In this document: positions 38,409-47,476 of the stretch, in pieces | Layout of the letters: every line of letters starts with the position of its first letter | Position numbering within the stretch: the first letter of the stretch is position 1 | IMG/VR virus record: IMGVR_UViG_3300020220_004906 | Coordinates: 1-64,000 of that record | Strand: one strand, 5' to 3' | Length of the DNA stretch: 64,000 bases | Source: a virus | Notes under the pieces: generated by a model | Databases searched by the model: none | Seen by the model: only the letters and a program-made list of their open reading frames with translations | Told to the model about the DNA's origin: nothing | Position numbers and translations under genes: made by a program

Positions 38409-40124
38409 TCACAACATCTCATACTTTTTGATCCAATCTTGCATGACCCAGGCTGGAACCAGAGCTTTGCTTGCCTTTTGGCTTACCGTTATCCTATCCA
38501 GTCTTGATTTCTCTCCGACACAGCTAGTATAAAACTTTTTTAAATTGTTATCAATGCCCATGGCCAGCCACTGTCCGATTGGCACAGTCCAACCTGTCTT
38601 TTGTTTCGTAATTATTGCATCTGGCAGTAATCCTTTGTAGGCAATTTTGGTCAATAACTTTGTCTCGTGTTTATTTTTTCCTATCTTGTGACTGGTTGGT
38701 ATGTCCAGGCAATATTGCATGAACATTTTTGTGGTCAAAGGAAATCTCCCCTCCATGCCAAACGCCATGCCGTATTTGTCGTTCCTAGAGAAGAATTCAT
38801 TTGGTGCTTGTGCCACACAATCAAGGGCCATATAAGATGCTACGGGATCCACAGGATTCCATAAGGTGTCAGGATACAACTTTATTAACTCTTCTCTCAA
38901 CACCGCGGCCGGCAGAGTCGGCACTCCCACCACTAGTGGTCTTTTTATTCTTTGTAACCATTTGTCTATTATGTCTCCCCATGAACGGAACTTTTCATCT
39001 TTCATTTTCCAATACTTGGGATATCCTCCCAGTATCTCATCGCCCATGTCTCCCGCCATGGTTATGACGGTGCCGGCCTCCGACAATTTGCGATTGGTAT
39101 GATAATACATGCTCATGCTGGGGTTGTAGACAGGTTGTTCCATGTAGTAGATGCTGTCTTTCCATGCCGCGATGACATCGTTGGGTGTGATAATAACTTC
39201 GGTGTGATTGAATTTTTCTTGCACAGCTAAAATTTTTGCACAGGCGGCATCACTGTTGTAATCTTCATCGGTCACGACATTGGGCTGCATTTTATTAGTG
39301 AATGTGTTCACAGCTCCATGTATCTTCATCATCTCATATGCTACCACGCTGCTATCCAACCCACCGCTGAGGAATACCCCCATCTGTCTTCGTCCTATGC
39401 TTGACATCTGCACAGTCTTTCTCACACGATCTCTGAACTCCGCGGGATCAAAGGATCGATTAGATCTTGGAGTGATGTAAATTCTTTCTGATGATTTTAT
39501 TCTTTTTCTTGCACAGTCATATGTGATTGTTTCTCCCGGCATCAGTTGTTTTATGTTGGAGAAGAATGTGTTCCTGGTGGCATTGATGCCGGTGAGGCTC
39601 ATGCAGCTGATCGCCAACTGATCTATCTTCCTGGAGTTGGGCACCTGATCCAGCATGCCTTTTATTTCTGAACCAAATATTAATCCCTCCGCGGTTTCAG
39701 CATAGTATAGAGGTTTGATGCCAGCATGATCTCTACTCAATATCAGTTGCTTTGACTGGGTGTTGTAATAGGCAAAGGCATGCATGCTGTCAATCTCTTC
39801 AACAAATTTTTCACCATGGTGATCCAATCCCCATGCTAACAATTCTGTATCACATGTGGTACGGGGTTTAAAAGCTGTGTATTTTTTTATCAAATCAAAA
39901 TAATTAAAAATCTCTCCATTATATATTAATATGTTGCCTCTCTCAGTGTGCCATGGCTGATGCGACACTTGTGGCTGATCGGTTATGCTTAAAAGATTAT
40001 GTCCTAGAGTGACAGAATCATCATTCCAAATATCCTGTCCATCTGGTCCTCGATGTTCGCAGATTTTTATATACTTTTCTATAAAGTCTCTATCTCGTTT
40101 GGTTATGCCATATATGCCACACAT
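38409..40124 (-). CDS. asnB: Glutamine-hydrolysing asparagine synthetase-like protein
   Basis: This 571-residue protein has the full AsnB architecture. Cys2 is the glutaminase nucleophile in MCGIYGI, followed by HRGPDG and YNGEIFNY. The synthetase domain has the PP-loop SGGLDSS near 245, and AGDMGDEILGGYPKY is the second ATP loop. Besides free asparagine, such enzymes amidate sugar acids in O-antigen and capsule loci. Here it lies inside the glycan block and adjoins a capsule-type gene by one base, so amidation of a glycan is at least as likely as asparagine supply. Confidence 0.9.
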   Translation of the reverse strand: MCGIYGITKRDRDFIEKYIKICEHRGPDGQDIWNDDSVTLGHNLLSITDQPQVSHQPWHTERGNILIYNGEIFNYFDLIKKYTAFKPRTTCDTELLAWGLDHHGEKFVEEIDSMHAFAYYNTQSKQLILSRDHAGIKPLYYAETAEGLIFGSEIKGMLDQVPNSRKIDQLAISCMSLTGINATRNTFFSNIKQLMPGETITYDCARKRIKSSERIYITPRSNRSFDPAEFRDRVRKTVQMSSIGRRQMGVFLSGGLDSSVVAYEMMKIHGAVNTFTNKMQPNVVTDEDYNSDAACAKILAVQEKFNHTEVIITPNDVIAAWKDSIYYMEQPVYNPSMSMYYHTNRKLSEAGTVITMAGDMGDEILGGYPKYWKMKDEKFRSWGDIIDKWLQRIKRPLVVGVPTLPAAVLREELIKLYPDTLWNPVDPVASYMALDCVAQAPNEFFSRNDKYGMAFGMEGRFPLTTKMFMQYCLDIPTSHKIGKNKHETKLLTKIAYKGLLPDAIITKQKTGWTVPIGQWLAMGIDNNLKKFYTSCVGEKSRLDRITVSQKASKALVPAWVMQDWIKKYEML

Positions 40125-40125
40125 G

Positions 40126-41109
40126 CTATAATCCTAATCTATGTTTAAATCTACGAAACACTGTGCCATTAGATATCTCTTCCGTGGTCCACATTTTATA
40201 TCCTATGTCATTTAACCATTGTGACCTATCAGGCAATACTGGTGATTCTATTTTGGTCAAGTCTTGGTTTGCCACAGGCCAGCATATTGCCAAATCTGAC
40301 GTGCAGAAAGTAGGTATGCCTCTCACACAACTGTCTGTGCTAGCGGTGGAGTTGTGGGTGACCACAGCATGACAATTGGCAATCGCTTCTTGAAAATTAA
40401 ATCTATAGAATTTTTTATTATCTCCCGTAAAAAACTTAGGGCCTATAACTAATTCCACGTCCCCGGGAAATTCTTTTGCCCTGTCTGCTATCGCTGCCAT
40501 ATGATTAGGATGAGGCCTCACTAAAAATTTCCTGTGAGTCAATTTCCTCAGTGTGTCATAGACTCCATTGAACCAATCGATCGGATCTAGCTCGTTCATG
40601 CTCCAGTTATCTTTGGGTTGTAGAACAAACAGTATCGGATCTTCGGGATTGGACTTCCTCCAGGGATCATTTTTAATATTCCATAAACTTTTCATCATTT
40701 CCCAACGATCTGGTGGAGAGTTGTCTGATAGGAAGTCGCCATTGTTCATGGGAGAATATAGAGCCACTCTCCAATGGTGATGAGGATGATCCACTGTGTT
40801 TCCAAAACTGCTCAGCAAACCACCATCAAATGTAATAATATAGATGCCTTTCTTTTTGGCACGTTCCACAAGGTCCCTCCTTCTGCCCTTGGTGTGATGT
40901 ATCTGTTTGTCACCACCATACCCAAACATGCAACCAATTGGAGCAGTGGGTTCCATCTCGTCTTGGCGCCAATTTCCTGTGAGATTTTCGTTCACAATCA
41001 CGGGTTCGTCGCCGGATTTTTTTATACCCTCGGCCATGTGTTGCAATAATTCCCAGCTGGCTCCTCGACGTCTATCTTTCACTGTTCTTCTAAATATTTC
41101 AACTTTCAT
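40126..41109 (-). CDS. Capsule-synthesis-like GT-B protein (paralogue 2)
   Basis: The protein has 327 residues. FLVRPHPNHMAA and VTHNSTASTDSCVRGIPTFC match the KpsS-like core, and the C-terminal YKMWTTEEISNG motif is shared with its three paralogues. The N-terminal third (IITFDGGLLSSFG) differs, as expected for the acceptor side. It overlaps paralogue 3 by 11 bases, so they are probably co-translated. Confidence 0.7.
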   Translation of the reverse strand: MKVEIFRRTVKDRRRGASWELLQHMAEGIKKSGDEPVIVNENLTGNWRQDEMEPTAPIGCMFGYGGDKQIHHTKGRRRDLVERAKKKGIYIITFDGGLLSSFGNTVDHPHHHWRVALYSPMNNGDFLSDNSPPDRWEMMKSLWNIKNDPWRKSNPEDPILFVLQPKDNWSMNELDPIDWFNGVYDTLRKLTHRKFLVRPHPNHMAAIADRAKEFPGDVELVIGPKFFTGDNKKFYRFNFQEAIANCHAVVTHNSTASTDSCVRGIPTFCTSDLAICWPVANQDLTKIESPVLPDRSQWLNDIGYKMWTTEEISNGTVFRRFKHRLGL

Positions 41110-41914
41110 CTAATATGCTCCATGCGTACCCATTTTGAATTTCTTCTTTTGTAAATTGTCCGTATGCCAAAGAATGATAGCAGGGCTCTCTATCCGCATA
41201 CCTGGGCGTTTCTATCTTTGAGAAATCTAATTCTGCTATAGGAGCACATGAGTTCATTATGTCCGTAAACACGGGCACGCCTCTCGCTGTGGCTTCTATG
41301 GTTATGTTACTGTTAAATGCCACAATGGCATAAGTGTCATTCCAATCGATTGGTGTGGCAGTGTCCTCATTGTCGTTTGGGCCAGGCATCAGTCGACCGA
41401 ACTCATCTATTTTGCTATCGGGATTATATCCTTTATTTCTCACAACTATGTCTCGATCTGTATTAGCTCTTAAAATTTCTAAAGTTTTAGATAGCCAACC
41501 TTCCTGTTCGAACATGACCGCTATGCTGTGCGTGGGAGGGCATACTACAATTTTTTTTCCATTCTTCTTCCATGGTTCGATCTTAAATGGGAAATATTTT
41601 TGAAAACGATCATCAGGCCTAGATTCTAAATAATTTTTTGCGTGATGGTTCTTGGTTATCCTCATGAGGTAAGGTTCGCTTCGGCTCATCCCCCAATAAG
41701 GTCGGTCAATGAAATAGAAATCTATCTTGTTTTTGATAGCCCAATGATATACCATGTTGGTACCCCTTAATATACCCATCAATATGACCTTGTCGGCATC
41801 TCTCTGCCGAAGTACTTGATCATATGGTAAAATTTTTGATCCTGGTAAACCCTGTTGGGCCCAACTTATGTATTTCTCTGTAGTGGGTCTATCAGTCTTG
41901 CTCAGATATATCAT
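41099..41914 (-). CDS. Capsule-synthesis-like GT-B protein (paralogue 3)
   Basis: The protein has 271 residues. KKIVVCPPTHSIAVMF, DIVVRNKGYNP and VAFNSNITIEATARGVPVFT form the GT-B core, and AYGQFTKEEIQNGYAW ends it. It is shorter at the N-terminus than paralogue 2. It belongs to a minus-strand operon that also contains AsnB and a GT61-like enzyme. Confidence 0.7.
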   Translation of the reverse strand: MIYLSKTDRPTTEKYISWAQQGLPGSKILPYDQVLRQRDADKVILMGILRGTNMVYHWAIKNKIDFYFIDRPYWGMSRSEPYLMRITKNHHAKNYLESRPDDRFQKYFPFKIEPWKKNGKKIVVCPPTHSIAVMFEQEGWLSKTLEILRANTDRDIVVRNKGYNPDSKIDEFGRLMPGPNDNEDTATPIDWNDTYAIVAFNSNITIEATARGVPVFTDIMNSCAPIAELDFSKIETPRYADREPCYHSLAYGQFTKEEIQNGYAWSILDES

Positions 41915-41929
41915 TTGTTATTAATTATT

Positions 41930-43012
41930 CTATTTTTGCACCTGATTAATCAATTCAAATAGAGCGGACGTGTTTACGGTGATGTCATTGAAATCTTTTT
42001 TTCTTTTTACTCCTTTGGGTTTATCTCCTGCTATTGTCACTTTTTCACCCAATAATACATGGTGGGATAATCCCAAATGATGGCTTAAAACAGGATAGAC
42101 TTTTTTATCTAATAATTCCTTTTGACTTATTTCTATGATTTTTGTTCCTGCCTGGCACCATAATAGATTGGCTAATCCAGCTCCGTGTGTAGATATTACA
42201 TGACTAGCTCCTGAAAAAAGTTCTATCTGTTTTTGGGTTATCATTCCAGATAGAGTAACGGTTTCCCAACCTTGCAGAGCCATGAACACTTCCTCGGCAT
42301 TAATCAATTTCCTCGCGGGGGCATCCTCCCTGCTGATAAAAATTTTTCTTGTAGGCTCTATTTTCTGGCCAAATTTATGGCGGAGCCACTTTGGCATTTC
42401 TGGCACAGTCACGCCATCCTCATGATTGCTCATGGATGGCACCAAAAGATGCGCAAATTTCCATGTTGTGTTTTTGGGCATCACGTAATATCTAAGTTCA
42501 GGAAATAATTCTCCGGCCACACGATCGAAATATTCACTGGAGTTGCTCAACACATAGATAAAATCCGTATATTTGTGGCTGAATTTTTTTTCCATCAATC
42601 TAAACTTTGATATCACGTCGATCCAGATGTGCCAGGCGTTGTTGGCGCTGAGCTCATCGATGGGCAACCACACGTATTTGTACTCTTCCTCAAATTTTTT
42701 GGCGGGAGCAGATAGAGATATATCTATGTTCTCTCCCCATGCACTCCATAGCCCATGTGTCTTCTTTGGTTTGTATTTTGTATTATGCAATAGGGGCCAT
42801 ATGTGTGAGGTAATGAGATGATTTTCATTTGTTATCAACAAGGGTAAACTGTGTGTTGTACAGTCATGGAACTCAGCCATAAACGTGGGATTGGTGATAA
42901 AAGTTTTTCGAGGAGCATCAATATGATAATCAACGGTGTATTGATATGGTGCATCTAGTATATCAAACCGTTCTATGAAGTATTGTATAGCTGATATATT
43001 TTTTACAATCAT
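41930..43012 (-). CDS. GT61-family glycosyltransferase
   Basis: The protein has 360 residues. The C-terminal half has KIFISREDAPARK, QKQIELFSGASHVISTHGAGLANLLWCQAG and IIEIS, the conserved blocks of GT61 (DUF563) enzymes, which in eukaryotes add xylose or GlcNAc and in bacteria occur in capsule and lipopolysaccharide loci. No signal peptide or membrane helix is present, so it acts in the cytoplasm. It is the first gene of the AsnB operon. Confidence 0.8.
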   Translation of the reverse strand: MIVKNISAIQYFIERFDILDAPYQYTVDYHIDAPRKTFITNPTFMAEFHDCTTHSLPLLITNENHLITSHIWPLLHNTKYKPKKTHGLWSAWGENIDISLSAPAKKFEEEYKYVWLPIDELSANNAWHIWIDVISKFRLMEKKFSHKYTDFIYVLSNSSEYFDRVAGELFPELRYYVMPKNTTWKFAHLLVPSMSNHEDGVTVPEMPKWLRHKFGQKIEPTRKIFISREDAPARKLINAEEVFMALQGWETVTLSGMITQKQIELFSGASHVISTHGAGLANLLWCQAGTKIIEISQKELLDKKVYPVLSHHLGLSHHVLLGEKVTIAGDKPKGVKRKKDFNDITVNTSALFELINQVQK

Positions 43013-43046
43013 TGTTTTTTCTATAATTATACTATATTATACATGA

Positions 43047-43712
43047 ATGTCCAAATTGTTTTCCAATGGTTGTAGTTTCTTATGCAGGAGGCCCAAAGAC
43101 AATGTTGATACGTTTGTTGCAGAAGAATTAGCCCAACATTACAATTTGCAATTAACGAATCTGGCCATGGGTGGGCGGGGCAATGATCGTATCAGTTTTA
43201 CCACCAAGGTTTGGTTTGAGCAGAATGGCACCAAGGATGTATTTGCCATTATAGGATGGAGCAGTATGCATAGGAATGACTACGTAACCAATGATGGTTG
43301 GAAGGCAGGAAGAGTCAAAGGATCGGAGCTGACGTGGCGCACCTGGAAAACGCTGGATAATGTCAGCTTCCTGATAAAGAATACTGGCTGGGATATAGAT
43401 AACAATGCAATCATGAACTTTTTAGACAATGTGTTCGACATCCAAAATTATTTTGAAAGAAAAAATATACCCTATGTGATGTACAATGCAATGCCAAATA
43501 GCTTTGACACCGATGTATCTGATTTCAAAATCATACGAGATTCCATCAATATGCGAAGATTTTTCTCTCCGCAGATATCACACTTTGAATATGTGGTTGA
43601 AAAAAATTTGTTTGTAAGTCCACAAGATCCCCACCCCAGCACAGAGGGACACCGACAATGGGCAAAACTTTTACAAGAATTTATAGATGCTAACAATTTA
43701 CGCACCATCTGA
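43047..43712 (+). CDS. SGNH-type hydrolase/acyltransferase-like protein
   Basis: The protein has 221 residues. FSNGCSFLC places the nucleophile Ser at the start, NLAMGGRGNDR gives the Gly/Asn oxyanion residues, and DPHPSTEGHRQW supplies the Asp-His pair. This layout is often seen in phage and O-antigen loci, where it adds or removes acyl groups from glycans. It overlaps the next gene by 26 bases. Confidence 0.75.
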   Translation: MSKLFSNGCSFLCRRPKDNVDTFVAEELAQHYNLQLTNLAMGGRGNDRISFTTKVWFEQNGTKDVFAIIGWSSMHRNDYVTNDGWKAGRVKGSELTWRTWKTLDNVSFLIKNTGWDIDNNAIMNFLDNVFDIQNYFERKNIPYVMYNAMPNSFDTDVSDFKIIRDSINMRRFFSPQISHFEYVVEKNLFVSPQDPHPSTEGHRQWAKLLQEFIDANNLRTI

Positions 43713-44499
43713 TAGTCCCAAGAGTAAATGCTGGGAAGTGTTTAAAGGAATACAAAGAACCTGGCCCGAGAAAACAGAAATAAAAAATAATCTGGACACA
43801 GATGCTAAATCTCCTGCTATGTTTTGGGGATTTATTAATAACAATATTAATCTTGTGCATCAATTAGAGCAACAGCGATCTGAGTATTGGTACACAGACA
43901 CACCTTATTTTGGGAGATTTAACAATTCAAACTTAAAGAATGATAATCACTACTGGAGAATTTGTAAGAATCAGATACATGCTAAATTTATAAGAGATTG
44001 TCCTTCGGATAGGTTTGATAAATTTAACTTACCAATAAAAACAAGAAATAAAAATCAAGGAGAATATATTCTTATCTGCCCCAGCAGTCTAGGTATACAC
44101 AAATATCTTAAAAAAACCAATTGGACCAACAACACTGTCAATGAGATAAAAAAATATACCGATCGACCCATTAAGATAAGAGAAAAACCCCGGAAGGCCG
44201 GAACGTCTGGTCCTAGTGTGGCTGCAGTATCTTTGGAGCATGATCTGCGCAATGCTTGGGCTTGCGTGACCAGTTGCAGTATCAGCGCAGTTGAGGCAGC
44301 GTTGGAAGGGGTTCCGATATTCAGTGATACAAAGAGTTTTGCTTGGATCATGTCATCGCCGGGACTGTCGGAAATAGAAGATCCTTTTTACACTGATCCA
44401 TCTAAATGGCTGTATTCCTTGGCTTATCAACAGTTTACGCCCGAGGAATTTGAAAATGGTATGGCAGTCAGCATATTAAAAAACTTAAATATTTTATAA
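43687..44499 (+). CDS. Capsule-synthesis-like GT-B protein (paralogue 4)
   Basis: The protein has 270 residues. YILICPSSLGIHKYL, KIREKPRKAG and VTSCSISAVEAALEGVPIFS form the core, and AYQQFTPEEFENGMA is the shared C-terminal motif. It is on the opposite strand to its three paralogues and much more AT-rich, so it may have been acquired or moved separately. The ATG lies inside the end of the SGNH gene. Confidence 0.7.
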   Translation: MLTIYAPSDSPKSKCWEVFKGIQRTWPEKTEIKNNLDTDAKSPAMFWGFINNNINLVHQLEQQRSEYWYTDTPYFGRFNNSNLKNDNHYWRICKNQIHAKFIRDCPSDRFDKFNLPIKTRNKNQGEYILICPSSLGIHKYLKKTNWTNNTVNEIKKYTDRPIKIREKPRKAGTSGPSVAAVSLEHDLRNAWACVTSCSISAVEAALEGVPIFSDTKSFAWIMSSPGLSEIEDPFYTDPSKWLYSLAYQQFTPEEFENGMAVSILKNLNIL

Positions 44500-45194
44500 T
44501 GAAAAATTGTGTGGTACAATTCTTTATGGAGACTAAGACGTTCTCCAATCCTGATTTTGTAAATATAAAAGTAAATCAAGAACTTTTACAATATTCAAAA
44601 AAGTCTGCCAAAATTTATGCAGACAAATGTAAAGTTGATTATATTTTAATTTCAACGCCAAGAATAAATCACGTACATCCAACATTCGAACGATTTGATT
44701 TATTTTTAAATAATGATTGGTGGGAAGAATACGATCAAATTTTATATTTAGACACCGATGTGATTTGTTGGCCAACTGCACCCAATATTTTTGAAATGTA
44801 TCCTAGAAATAATACTTTCAAGCCTTGTGTAGATAAAAGAGCTTTAAAGAGATCAATCGATTGGCATGAGGAAAGCGAAAAAAATAGCATACTAAAAGTT
44901 TTTGAGCCAAAAGTACTTAGGAATGAAAGATTTAATGCAGGGGTGTTCATGTTAAATGAGTATTCTGCCAAAACCATTGCGCCTTTCTTAAAATTTAAAG
45001 AATATCCAGACGACGATAACAAGATTTTAGTGTACGCAACCTTAAAAAGTCAAGTTGTTGTTGAAAAAATGGATTATAGGTTTAATAAAAAAAATGGTGG
45101 TCCAAAGTGTTGGTTTGGGCACGGTTATGGGCAAAAAAAATACCTGCCAGGTAATAAAATATTAGTAGAGTCCAATAAAATATTCAAAGATTAA
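44499..45194 (+). CDS. GT8-like GT-A glycosyltransferase
   Basis: The protein has 231 residues. YDQILYLDTDVICW holds the DxD metal site near residue 86, RFNAGVFMLN is the acceptor-side block and WFGHGYGQKKYLPGN the C-terminal His-containing loop, all GT8-type. CTTAAATA lies 7 bases before the ATG, which overlaps the preceding stop (TAATG). It is AT-rich. Confidence 0.75.
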   Translation: MKNCVVQFFMETKTFSNPDFVNIKVNQELLQYSKKSAKIYADKCKVDYILISTPRINHVHPTFERFDLFLNNDWWEEYDQILYLDTDVICWPTAPNIFEMYPRNNTFKPCVDKRALKRSIDWHEESEKNSILKVFEPKVLRNERFNAGVFMLNEYSAKTIAPFLKFKEYPDDDNKILVYATLKSQVVVEKMDYRFNKKNGGPKCWFGHGYGQKKYLPGNKILVESNKIFKD

Positions 45195-45643
45195 TAGAAA
45201 AACTTTTTTATCTTTTTGTTGGTGATATCGTCAAAATAAATTTCGCAAAAGGGCCTTTGCGGCAACTGGTGCTTTCTAGCAAGCACGTTGAAAGTTTTGT
45301 CAGTTTCTATTATTAAAATTGTGTTGCTGCAGTAGTTTAATATTTTTTTATCAGTTCCATTTGCAAGCTCTATTTCTCCCCCCTTGCTCCTATCTGTGCG
45401 TTGTTGGAAAAACCAATAGCCGATATATCCGTTGATCTTTTTTGGAGTCAACATGCTGGTGAAATCATCGTGAAAGTATACTTCGACTTTCATCTCATCG
45501 GTGAATTTTCTCCAATGTTCATGCCCTATGTTATTCCATTGCTCATACAACTTGTCGTAGATGTTTCTTGATACTAGAGCACCGGAGTAAACATGGCATA
45601 TGGGTTTTCTATGACAATTGATATTGGCTATGGACCAGCTCAC
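45191..45643 (-). CDS. Hypothetical protein, possibly jelly-roll oxygenase-like
   Basis: The 150 residues contain VEVYFHDDFTSML followed by GYIGYWFFQQRTDRSKGGEIEL, which recalls the GGEL strand of prolyl-hydroxylase-type oxygenases. A clear distal metal His is not obvious, so catalysis is doubtful. It is coupled to the upstream glycosyltransferase by a 4-base overlap. Confidence 0.4.
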   Translation of the reverse strand: MSWSIANINCHRKPICHVYSGALVSRNIYDKLYEQWNNIGHEHWRKFTDEMKVEVYFHDDFTSMLTPKKINGYIGYWFFQQRTDRSKGGEIELANGTDKKILNYCSNTILIIETDKTFNVLARKHQLPQRPFCEIYFDDITNKKIKKFFY

Positions 45644-46314
45644 GACGAAAAAAGATTTATAAGTTCTTTCTTCCAGACATCACCATATTCGCAGTTCCTA
45701 TAATTTTCAAACCACGGACCACCTTCGGTGTAATGTAGGATCTTTGGATGCCCGTCTCTGGGTTCCTTGTACCAGCCCACAAGCCAATTGTATTCGCAAG
45801 GCATAGAGCCAATTTCAGAATCTTCTAACCAACTGAATCTGTGCAAAAATTTTCCTGTCTCTTTGTTTAATAATTCTGGAGTTAATATTTGATTTTTTGG
45901 ATGGGCACAATTCCATAACACCATTGAACTCCAGTTCTTTCGGGGATAAGCAAGTTGTAATTGCCCATCCATTTTCACACCTTCTTCTGGATTGTAATCA
46001 TGTTGTACACACACTACCGCTTTACTGTCATCGTAAAATTGTTCTAGCTCCATGGCATCTATTCGCCAGACAAAATCACAGTCACAGAATACTGCCCATC
46101 CTTGATAATTCTGCAGATATGGAATAAAAAATCTTGTGAAAGTGAATTCTGTGCTGGCCAATTTGTCGATATCTCTGGTGTAGATTCCAGACTCCCTGAG
46201 CAGTTTCATTTTTAATGGAACCACATTAACGTCCTTATTTCTCCGTTTGATCGAGTGCTCACACACCTGATATGATATGTCTTCTCGAGTATCATATCCT
46301 ACGAATATTTTCAT
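45640..46314 (-). CDS. GT-A type glycosyltransferase conserved in marine phages
   Basis: The protein has 224 residues. FVGYDTREDISYQVCEHSI begins the fold, FCDCDFVWR is the DxD site near 87, and ILHYTEGGPWFENYRNC is a C-terminal block common in phage and bacterial glycosyltransferases of this type. It starts right beside the HAD gene stop. The acceptor is unknown. Confidence 0.8.
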   Translation of the reverse strand: MKIFVGYDTREDISYQVCEHSIKRRNKDVNVVPLKMKLLRESGIYTRDIDKLASTEFTFTRFFIPYLQNYQGWAVFCDCDFVWRIDAMELEQFYDDSKAVVCVQHDYNPEEGVKMDGQLQLAYPRKNWSSMVLWNCAHPKNQILTPELLNKETGKFLHRFSWLEDSEIGSMPCEYNWLVGWYKEPRDGHPKILHYTEGGPWFENYRNCEYGDVWKKELINLFSS

Positions 46315-46902
46315 CTATATCCTTTTGGTAATAATCTTATATATTTGTTGCCAATTATTTACTCTTACGATATGTTCATGTGTTAATCCTTGGTTGTAAA
46401 TGTGATTATACAATAAAGGTTTCAATCCATATTCCAATCCCTTGATAGCATTGCTCCATTTGTCTTCTATCCACCATAATCCAGTATTGTGGAACTCTGC
46501 CAATGCGGAATCCTTATGATCTCCTGTCTCCAATATGAAATAGTTTGCAAACACGGTATCACCAAATAATTCTTCCAATCTTTTTTTCCTTAATCTTTGA
46601 GCCGGTACATCAGATGTTTGTGATGTGATGGGAATAAATGTCCAACCCTCCGCATGCAGCAATTTCACCCAAGTTTGAGAGTCCGGCATGGGAGATTGCG
46701 TGGCCATCCATGCACTCTTGTTAAATTCTCTGATCAATTCGCTGCCGTTGTCTTTGTGTATGCCATATCTAACGCTCATGTCGTATTCTGTATTTGTATT
46801 TTTTAATTCTTTATATCCTTTAGAATGCATCCATTTTTTAAAATGATCCTCCCATTCTAATAGCACGCCGTCCACATCTGTCAATATTATTTTATTAAGC
46901 AT
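46315..46902 (-). CDS. HAD-superfamily phosphatase-like protein
   Basis: The protein has 195 residues. LTDVDGVLLEW carries the nucleophile and acid/base Asp pair (Asp9, Asp11), ITSQT is motif II, and WIEDKWSNAIKG holds the C-terminal acidic motif. It could dephosphorylate a sugar phosphate or a nucleotide. It sits between a methyltransferase and a glycosyltransferase with small overlaps. Confidence 0.8.
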   Translation of the reverse strand: MLNKIILTDVDGVLLEWEDHFKKWMHSKGYKELKNTNTEYDMSVRYGIHKDNGSELIREFNKSAWMATQSPMPDSQTWVKLLHAEGWTFIPITSQTSDVPAQRLRKKRLEELFGDTVFANYFILETGDHKDSALAEFHNTGLWWIEDKWSNAIKGLEYGLKPLLYNHIYNQGLTHEHIVRVNNWQQIYKIITKRI

Positions 46903-47476
46903 GTATTTTTTTCAACATAAATGATTTGAAATTATCTTCATTTGTGATGCCTATGAATTCAAATTTATTTTTACAAACATATTCTTCTACTGCGCGATTG
47001 ACTCCAAATATCACTCCATGTTTTTTTTTCGGTTTAGTCGTCCAATCATGTCCGCATATAAATCCACCTAGTTTAATTTTTTCTCCCCATTCGATCAAAT
47101 CCTTTGATACTCCTTCATAACTGTGATCCGCATCTATGTAAATCCAGTCGAGACTGTTATTCTCAAATAATTTGCTGGCATCTACGCTAGATTCTCTGAT
47201 AATTTCCACCTCTAAATATTTTTGGAATTTTTTTCTTACATCATTATAATTTTTTTCCTGCCTTAGTGTTTCTTCTTGATTACGAAATTTTCCTGTCATG
47301 ACATCAATCCAGCTGTCAATAAGGTAAAGTTTTTTTGGTCTCACTGCCGATAATATAAGTTCTGAAAAACGCCCGTGCTCAACTCCAAGTTCGGCTCCGA
47401 TAGAATCTTTTGGCAAAAACTCTAATAGGCCCTGCCTGTCAAATGGTAAAATTTTTATGTTATCTGATAGTGGCAT
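46895..47476 (-). CDS. SAM-dependent methyltransferase (Methyltransf_24 type)
   Basis: The protein has 193 residues. IGAELGVEHGRFSELIL is the SAM-binding motif I, YLIDSW motif II, and LDWIYIDADHSYEGVSKDLIEW the characteristic acidic block, followed by GGFICGHDW. Such enzymes methylate sugars, including in O-antigen genes. The start overlaps the possible uvsY end by 17 bases, joining the glycan and recombination operons. Confidence 0.85.
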   Translation of the reverse strand: MPLSDNIKILPFDRQGLLEFLPKDSIGAELGVEHGRFSELILSAVRPKKLYLIDSWIDVMTGKFRNQEETLRQEKNYNDVRKKFQKYLEVEIIRESSVDASKLFENNSLDWIYIDADHSYEGVSKDLIEWGEKIKLGGFICGHDWTTKPKKKHGVIFGVNRAVEEYVCKNKFEFIGITNEDNFKSFMLKKIHA

